DNA of 64,000 bases, taken from IMG/VR virus record IMGVR_UViG_3300005613_004097, positions 44,515-108,514 of that record; one strand, 5' to 3'. The DNA is from a virus. The notes under the pieces are model-generated. The model was not told where the DNA came from and did not search any database. It saw only the letters and a program-made list of their open reading frames with translations. Positions 59,400 through 64,000 of the stretch are shown here, one piece after another (the first letter of the stretch is position 1; every line of letters starts with the position of its first letter). The translations under genes were made by a program, and so were the position numbers.

Positions 59400-59481
59400 T
59401 ATATATTAAAATATTTTTCTTCCTTTTTTATTTTAGACTACAAAGATACAAAAGTTTTTTTAATTGCCAAAATTTATTTTT
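59400..59481 (-). repeat. Duplicated promoter cassette, copy 2
   Basis: 82 bp, nearly identical to 58898-58978. It holds TTTG (59468-59471), 19 nt, TATCTTTG (59441-59448), then TTAATATATA (59400-59409), 21 nt before ATG 59378. Confidence 0.8.
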
Positions 59482-59560
59482 TATTATTGAGATATTCTAA
59501 CCCGAACCACAGCAGGAATCTGAAATATGCCAACATTCCGAGTATGAATAGTGTTTTCAT
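59474..59560 (-). CDS. 28-residue membrane peptide
   Basis: Reads MKTLFILGMLAYFRFLLWFG onward, ending NNKK: one hydrophobic segment with a basic tail. Its ATG overlaps the stop of the preceding gene (ATGA), supporting translation. Confidence 0.55.
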   Translation of the reverse strand: MKTLFILGMLAYFRFLLWFGLEYLNNKK

Positions 59561-59844
59561 GATTTTAGGATATTCATTATTTCATCTAAATCTTTATTGA
59601 GAGATGATCTTTTTTCTTCTATCAGTGATTTAAGTTCAACCCATTCATTGTGTTCAAGTTCAACTTGTGTGTTATTATATTTCAATGATTTGGACCATAT
59701 CATTTGGTTCAATTCAAACTTATCAAATTTATAATATGAGTATCCGCCAAAGTATGTGTATCGTGAGTATTCAACGCTTATATCATCATAATTATCGATT
59801 TTTGATAATTTTTTCTTGAATGCTAATATCATTTCTGTTTTCAT
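59557..59844 (-). CDS. Hypothetical protein
   Basis: 95 residues, helical ends around an aromatic-rich centre (YSRYTYFGGYSYYKF). No family recognised; coupled to the membrane peptide. Confidence 0.6.
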   Translation of the reverse strand: MKTEMILAFKKKLSKIDNYDDISVEYSRYTYFGGYSYYKFDKFELNQMIWSKSLKYNNTQVELEHNEWVELKSLIEEKRSSLNKDLDEIMNILKS

Positions 59845-59849
59845 TACTT

Positions 59850-60164
59850 TTATTTTATTGTTACTACCTCATGATGATTGAATCCAACCATTAAACACAT
59901 TTCAGTATTTACTTCACTCTCTTCTCCACTAGGACTAATAAACTTAAAGCTATAATCTACTATTTGACCATCATCCCGATGATCACCGTCCATCGTTAAT
60001 TCAACTCTATATCCAATAAGCTCTTTTAGCATTGGATGCGGATCTTTTCCCCATTTTTTAGTAGTGGCAAAAGATTCAGTTATCACCATCGAATCTCCAT
60101 CATACAAATCATCTGACAAAGATCCCATTATACTATTAATTTGTCCTGGAAGTAAATCAATCAT
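59850..60164 (-). CDS. Hypothetical protein
   Basis: 104 residues, beta-rich, with KDPHPMLKELIGYRV; a similar HPMLNKKF segment occurs in the protein at 60325-60681, so the two may share a small domain. No family recognised. Confidence 0.6.
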   Translation of the reverse strand: MIDLLPGQINSIMGSLSDDLYDGDSMVITESFATTKKWGKDPHPMLKELIGYRVELTMDGDHRDDGQIVDYSFKFISPSGEESEVNTEMCLMVGFNHHEVVTIK

Positions 60165-60187
60165 TATTTTTTAGTTTTTAGTTTATT

Positions 60188-60343
60188 TTAATTATTTTTC
60201 ATTTTCATCATTGTTTTAGTTGCAGCTTCCGAAGAAATTGATCTGATTATATTGGCAATATTATCAAGATTGCCTTCTGCAACTTCATCATCAATGTAAT
60301 CATTGAAGTATTCAACTACTTCTTTTATACAATTATCAACCAT
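60188..60343 (-). CDS. Small acidic helical protein
   Basis: 51 residues beginning MVDNCIKEVVEYFNDYIDDE. It overlaps the end of the upstream gene by 19 nt. Helical, no motif. Confidence 0.5.
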   Translation of the reverse strand: MVDNCIKEVVEYFNDYIDDEVAEGNLDNIANIIRSISSEAATKTMMKMKNN

Positions 60344-60681
60344 TCTATGTCTTCTAATACAGATTCATCTTGACAATTGATATTTTCAATGAATCTAACA
60401 GCGTGTGAGTTGTTTTCGTCTCTTAGTGTGGCGATATAATAATATCCCATCCACCAATGGATATTGACAGAATCCATTATAAATACTTTATCATCTTTCA
60501 ATCGTTTGAACTTTTTATTCAACATTGGATGGTTATCGATCTTGCCGTTGTCACCTAACCATTGTTTAGTTGCGAAACAATATTTTCCATTAGGAAACCT
60601 TTTTACATCCCAAATGCCATCTTTTTCATCTTTTCCGGCTTTTCTCCTATATTCTTTGTAAAGTTCTAAGTTGAAGTTCAT
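60325..60681 (-). CDS. Hypothetical protein
   Basis: 118 residues, beta-rich, with FATKQWLGDNGKID and HPMLNKKFKRL segments related to the protein at 59850-60164. TATATTTG lies exactly 4 nt before the ATG. Confidence 0.6.
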   Translation of the reverse strand: MNFNLELYKEYRRKAGKDEKDGIWDVKRFPNGKYCFATKQWLGDNGKIDNHPMLNKKFKRLKDDKVFIMDSVNIHWWMGYYYIATLRDENNSHAVRFIENINCQDESVLEDIEWLIIV

Positions 60682-60685
60682 TTTA

Positions 60686-60693
60686 CAAATATA
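60686..60693 (-). promoter_or_regulatory. TATATTTG promoter box, 4 nt from start
   Basis: A TTG lies about 20 nt further upstream as a possible -33 element. Confidence 0.65.
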
Positions 60694-60699
60694 AGGAAA

Positions 60700-61194
60700 T
60701 CAAATTGATTTTTCAAGAGTTTTAATCATTTTATGAAGTTCATCATCATCATCGGATCCGTAATAAGGTTTGATAGTTAGTATTTTATCATTCGGTTTAG
60801 AATCTATTTGATGTGGCTTATCATCTATCATTATGATGTTCTCTTGTAGTGTGTTGATAGGTTTCAACCATGTTTTTATGTCTGGTCTATATAAACAATC
60901 TGTTCTAGTTTTTAAAAGGAAAATATCTTCTTTTTTAATTTTTATATTTTTCAAAACTTCGTGAGTATATTTTTCTTCGGCTATTGTCCATATACCTACA
61001 TTAAAATTTTCAAAACAAAAAATTAAAAAATCTTCTAAACCTGGTCTTTTTCTTGTTCGATATGAATCAAACATTGAAAAAACTTCTGGATGATCGGGTT
61101 TATAATAGGCATCTGGAAAATCGAATTTATATTGAGCTTCAAGATACATTGAGCAGATAAGCGTATTATCTATGTCAAGAATTAGATTTTTCAA
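60700..61194 (-). CDS. HAD-superfamily phosphatase (FCP1/NIF-like)
   Basis: 164 residues. Motif I LDIDNTLI (DxDxT), then RKRPGLEDFLIF, NVGIWTIAE (motif II region) and IIMIDDKPHQID (motif IV). The layout is that of small NLI-interacting-factor-like HAD phosphatases. Substrate unknown. Its start overlaps rpiB by 20 nt. Confidence 0.78.
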   Translation of the reverse strand: MKNLILDIDNTLICSMYLEAQYKFDFPDAYYKPDHPEVFSMFDSYRTRKRPGLEDFLIFCFENFNVGIWTIAEEKYTHEVLKNIKIKKEDIFLLKTRTDCLYRPDIKTWLKPINTLQENIIMIDDKPHQIDSKPNDKILTIKPYYGSDDDDELHKMIKTLEKSI

Positions 61195-61618
61195 GTTTGA
61201 TTTTGTTTATTTTATTGACTCTTTTTTCGTGTCTTCCTCCTTCAAATTGTGTACTTAAAAAAGTATCAACCATTAATTTTGCCATATCTACTGAGACGAA
61301 TCTTGCTGGAATAGCGATACAATTAGCATCATTATGTAATCTTGCTAGTTCAGATAATTCTTTGTTCCAAGTTATGGCACATCTTATATCTGAATATTTA
61401 TTGGATGTCATTGAAACTCCGTTGGCTGATCCACAGATTAGAATACCGAAATCGAAATCTTTTATTTTTTGGCAAAGTGGATGAACAAAGTCTGGGTAAT
61501 CACAAGAGTCGTCTGTTTTTGGACCAAAGTCTTTTATTTGATGATTCTCTTTGAGATGATCTATAAGAATTTTTCTTAGATTGAATCCGGCGTGATCTGA
61601 TGTTATTGCTATTTTCAT
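61175..61618 (-). CDS. rpiB: Ribose-5-phosphate isomerase B
   Basis: 147 residues from ATG 61618, which overlaps the stop of the MazG-fusion gene (ATGA). It follows RpiB: ITSDHAGF, DYPDFVHPLC, GILICGSANGVSM (with the conserved Cys), LHNDANCIAIPAR and FEGGRHEKRV. It interconverts ribulose- and ribose-5-phosphate and could raise ribose supply for nucleotides during infection. Confidence 0.87.
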   Translation of the reverse strand: MKIAITSDHAGFNLRKILIDHLKENHQIKDFGPKTDDSCDYPDFVHPLCQKIKDFDFGILICGSANGVSMTSNKYSDIRCAITWNKELSELARLHNDANCIAIPARFVSVDMAKLMVDTFLSTQFEGGRHEKRVNKINKIKLEKSNS

Positions 61619-62349
61619 AATTGTATATTTTGTTTTTTTCTTTCTGGAATTACTGATTTCCATTTTTTATTTTTTCTTTTAACTTCATTTAGAAGTTCTT
61701 CGGGTTTAATTTGGAGTCTATTACAAATAAGAAGTAGATTTTGCAATGAGTCTGCTGCTTCTTCTAAAACATTGGCTTTGATTTTTTCTTTTGTTTCTTT
61801 GGTTGTTTTTCTTCCAATAACTTTATTGATTTCGGTTGTAAGTTCTCCGAATTCTTCAACAAATTTACAAACGGCTTCTGATAGGTGGCAGTTATCTTCC
61901 TTATCTAATTGGGTTATTTCATCCCAAACTTCTTCAAATTGTGTCATGAGTAATTTATTTATTTTTTCATCTCTAGTTTCTTTTTTTCTCCAATTATCAT
62001 CAATTAAAAAATAAACTGAGTTATTCGTTATAAAAATATTTGGTGAAAGTATCTCTCTTATTATTGATGTTCTGATTCCGGAACTATGTTTACTTCTGAG
62101 TATTAGTTGATTTCCTAATGATATTTCAGTTAGTATTTCATCTCCTATGTTTATACTTCCTTCTGAATAAGTAAAACTTTTGACTGCTAATGGATTCTTT
62201 TCTATTACTTTGTGTTTATTTAGTAATAAGAATTCATTCCAAAGTTCTTTATATGAAAGTGAAGTATCTGTTGGAAAGATTATTTTTCCAACAGATGTGT
62301 CTTCAACTGTTCCTAGTTTTATTAAAATATATTTATGATCAAATAACAT
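61615..62349 (-). CDS. MazG-like pyrophosphohydrolase fused to an N-terminal domain
   Basis: 244 residues. The C-terminal 100 residues are a MazG-like domain (KFVEEFGELTTEINKVIGRK and VLEEAADSLQNLLLIC), clearly related to the stand-alone MazG at 8069-8371. The N-terminal 130 residues are beta-rich and unfamiliar. Likely substrates are nucleoside triphosphates. Overlaps coaD by 11 nt. Confidence 0.75.
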   Translation of the reverse strand: MLFDHKYILIKLGTVEDTSVGKIIFPTDTSLSYKELWNEFLLLNKHKVIEKNPLAVKSFTYSEGSINIGDEILTEISLGNQLILRSKHSSGIRTSIIREILSPNIFITNNSVYFLIDDNWRKKETRDEKINKLLMTQFEEVWDEITQLDKEDNCHLSEAVCKFVEEFGELTTEINKVIGRKTTKETKEKIKANVLEEAADSLQNLLLICNRLQIKPEELLNEVKRKNKKWKSVIPERKKQNIQL

Positions 62350-62839
62350 ATTTCTTTATTGCATTATCACCTCCGAATTGGTAAAGTTTTCTTATAGCAG
62401 AAGATGATATATGTTCATATTCTTTATCACAAACAATAAAGATTGTTTTAATTCCTTGTTTAAAATCTGAAATAAATCTTAATTGGTTTACTTCATAATT
62501 GAGATCATCACCATTTCTTAGTCCTCTTATAACAACAGGATCAAATCCTTTTTCTTCTAATTCGGTTACATATTCGTGTAAAAATCCTAAATAATATTTT
62601 ACAGGTGATCCTAATTTTTCTTCTAAGTTTTTAGCTTTTTGTTTAATAGGTTCTAAAAGACGTAAAGCTGGACTTTCTTTATTTTCAAAATTTATATTAT
62701 GTTTATCAGGATTTACTCCAAAACAAACGTGAACATTGCCTTTACCAAATATTTCTTCTGATTTTTGTAAAATGTTAAAATGACCCTTATGAAAAGGGTC
62801 AAATGATCCAACAAAAAGTGCTATTGTATTTTTTTTCAT
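62339..62839 (-). CDS. coaD: Phosphopantetheine adenylyltransferase
   Basis: 166 residues. GSFDPFHKGHFNIL has the HxGH nucleotidyltransferase motif; VIRGLRNGDDLNYE and ISSSAIRKL are conserved in PPAT. The enzyme makes dephospho-CoA. A CoA-pathway gene in a phage suggests cofactor or NAD/CoA-linked metabolism during infection. Coupled to the peptidase gene by a 4-nt overlap. Confidence 0.88.
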   Translation of the reverse strand: MKKNTIALFVGSFDPFHKGHFNILQKSEEIFGKGNVHVCFGVNPDKHNINFENKESPALRLLEPIKQKAKNLEEKLGSPVKYYLGFLHEYVTELEEKGFDPVVIRGLRNGDDLNYEVNQLRFISDFKQGIKTIFIVCDKEYEHISSSAIRKLYQFGGDNAIKKYVI

Positions 62840-64000
62840 TTTGATTTATTTGCTAATCTTTCAAGATCAAATTCTCCGAAAAAGTCCATCATATCCTCTC
62901 TTGTAGCTGAAGTTGATTCTCTATTATCGTCATAATTAACGGTTAGTTTAACACCATCCCAAGAGAATGAAGAATAATCGAGTTCAATATCTTCGAAGAA
63001 TTGACATATTACATCAATTTCCAAAGATCTTCTTTCTGGTGAAATATCAACTGATTTATACCTGTTAGTTGTTCCATCTTTTACGAAGTTACTCACATAG
63101 TTGAATTCTTCATCGTGGAACCACTCTTTCTTATCTTCTCTTTTATATTCTCTTCTTGGATAACCAATCCAATCATCCCAATCTTCATAAGCATAAGATT
63201 TTCTTGTAGATGTCGTGGAAGAACCTGATGTTCCATAACTTCCATATCCCCATGCTCCCCAACGTGAGTCACCCCAATCTTCTTCATTTTTATCTCTTTT
63301 TACTGGAAGTGATTCCCATTTTACTTTTGTACAAGCTTCAGCTAGTTTTTCCAAGTGTGTTATATCTTGTCTTTCTCTGTATGTATGTTCAGAGTAATAA
63401 CCAACAGAGATATTTGTGCACTCAGGGTAAACTCTGATAAATTGTGCTGAGTCAGTATAAACTCCTGTAGGATCCAAATCATATTTGAAAGTATCATTTA
63501 CTAAATTCAATTGATTTGAAAGTTCTTTTGCAAATTCATCAGAACAACATCTACCATTAGATTGATATGTTATAACAGAATCTAATCCTCGTCTATCAAA
63601 AGAAACTACCTTTTGAATTCCTGGAATTGGATCAGTTGTGTGTTTGTTAGCTACTTTCTTAGAACCAACACAACCTACTTCTTCACCAAGGAAAAAGTAA
63701 TAAAGTCCAGGAACTTTCTTTTCGATCATATAAAGCATGATTACAACACCTGCTTTACAATCAGCTCCAAGAATAGATTTACCATCTGTTTTTATCATAT
63801 CAACTCCATTTTCTTTTTCAAAGACATGTTTTACAGGACAATCGGCGGATGTTGCTGTATCAAGATGTGATGTAAACATAACATCAGACTTTCCTATTTG
63901 AAGAAATAAATTACCGAATTCATCGAATTGAAGTTCTTTTGGTAAAAAATCAAAAAGTTTATCCTCAGTTCCATGAGGATAAGTATGTGATGTTAATTGT
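62836..64000 (-). CDS. M20/M42-like zinc metallopeptidase, 5' end outside window
   Basis: The frame is open to the right edge, so the start lies beyond 64000; an internal ATG at 63879 is not the start. Metal-site motifs: FTSHLDTA (His, Asp), GADCKAGVVIML (Asp) and FLGEEVGCVGSK (Glu pair). A Gly/Ser/Tyr-rich linker follows near the middle and then a separate C-terminal domain with no known match. It resembles tripeptidase-like aminopeptidases; the fusion is unusual. Confidence 0.75.
   Translation of the reverse strand, partial: QLTSHTYPHGTEDKLFDFLPKELQFDEFGNLFLQIGKSDVMFTSHLDTATSADCPVKHVFEKENGVDMIKTDGKSILGADCKAGVVIMLYMIEKKVPGLYYFFLGEEVGCVGSKKVANKHTTDPIPGIQKVVSFDRRGLDSVITYQSNGRCCSDEFAKELSNQLNLVNDTFKYDLDPTGVYTDSAQFIRVYPECTNISVGYYSEHTYRERQDITHLEKLAEACTKVKWESLPVKRDKNEEDWGDSRWGAWGYGSYGTSGSSTTSTRKSYAYEDWDDWIGYPRREYKREDKKEWFHDEEFNYVSNFVKDGTTNRYKSVDISPERRSLEIDVICQFFEDIELDYSSFSWDGVKLTVNYDDNRESTSATREDMMDFFGEFDLERLANKSK

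Overview
The window looks like part of a large tailed-phage genome (probably a jumbo myovirus) infecting a Bacteroidota, likely flavobacterial, host. It is AT-rich and packed with overlapping genes on both strands. Its leftward promoters carry the Bacteroidota -7 box TAnnTTTG, and secreted proteins have Bacteroidota-like signal peptides. There are very large tail/fibre genes, a phage-type sigma factor, DNA ligase, a Rad50/gp46-like ATPase, MazG, NUDIX, RNA ligase, tRNAs, GlnRS and bS21. No integrase, IS element, CRISPR array or rRNA was seen. Family and host are inferred from sequence features only.

Layout. 1-6 kb: accessory genes, many starting with a short MKxLxxFxxFxE-type N-terminus resembling T4 capsid-targeting peptides (ParB/Srx-like, 2H phosphoesterase, NUDIX, P-loop kinase and others). 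5.8-13 kb (leftward): EDxHD endonuclease, sigma factor, MazG, NAD-dependent DNA ligase, tRNA-Arg and many tiny coupled ORFs. 13-22 kb (rightward): tail/baseplate genes. 22-27 kb: four-domain S1-like protein, QueF-like T-fold protein lacking the catalytic Cys, an L7/L12-like protein and an M16 peptidase. 27-31 kb (leftward): HD hydrolase, nucleotidyltransferase-like protein, RNA ligase. 31-42.5 kb: a 2747-residue fibre with pentapeptide-like beta-helix repeats and three paralogous distal proteins. 42.5-46 kb (leftward): Rad50-like ATPase, bS21 and DnaJ in an overlapping operon. 46-56 kb: virion-targeted candidates, DUF3228, polynucleotide-kinase-like, NUDIX, cyclic-phosphate-type receiver and GlnRS. 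56-59 kb: two tRNA operons. 59-64 kb: small genes, HAD phosphatase, RpiB, MazG fusion, CoaD and a metallopeptidase cut by the window edge.

The most striking system is the pair of tRNA operons. Leftward from 56.88 kb there is a promoter, a 19-codon leader with six Gln codons, a perfect terminator hairpin with a U-run, three tRNA-Gln(UUG), two or three small ORFs and a full GlnRS. Leftward from 58.97 kb there is a promoter, a 33-codon leader with Asp at codons 18, 20 and 22, a perfect terminator hairpin, tRNA-Asp(GUC), then a serine-type tRNA with a UGG anticodon. In both, the end of the leader can pair with the 5' arm of the terminator (9/10 and 10/10 bases), as in amino-acid-biosynthesis attenuators. 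This suggests that the phage senses depletion of a specific charged tRNA and responds by making that tRNA (and, for Gln, its synthetase).

Two promoter classes recur: TAnnTTTG (host-like) and TTAATATATA (probably read with the phage sigma factor), both often only 4-6 nt before the start codon, implying leaderless mRNAs. The TTAATATATA class precedes tail genes and capsid-targeting-like genes; the TAnnTTTG class precedes nucleic-acid and metabolism genes. S1-like, L12-like and bS21 proteins, GlnRS and tRNAs point to phage control over translation.
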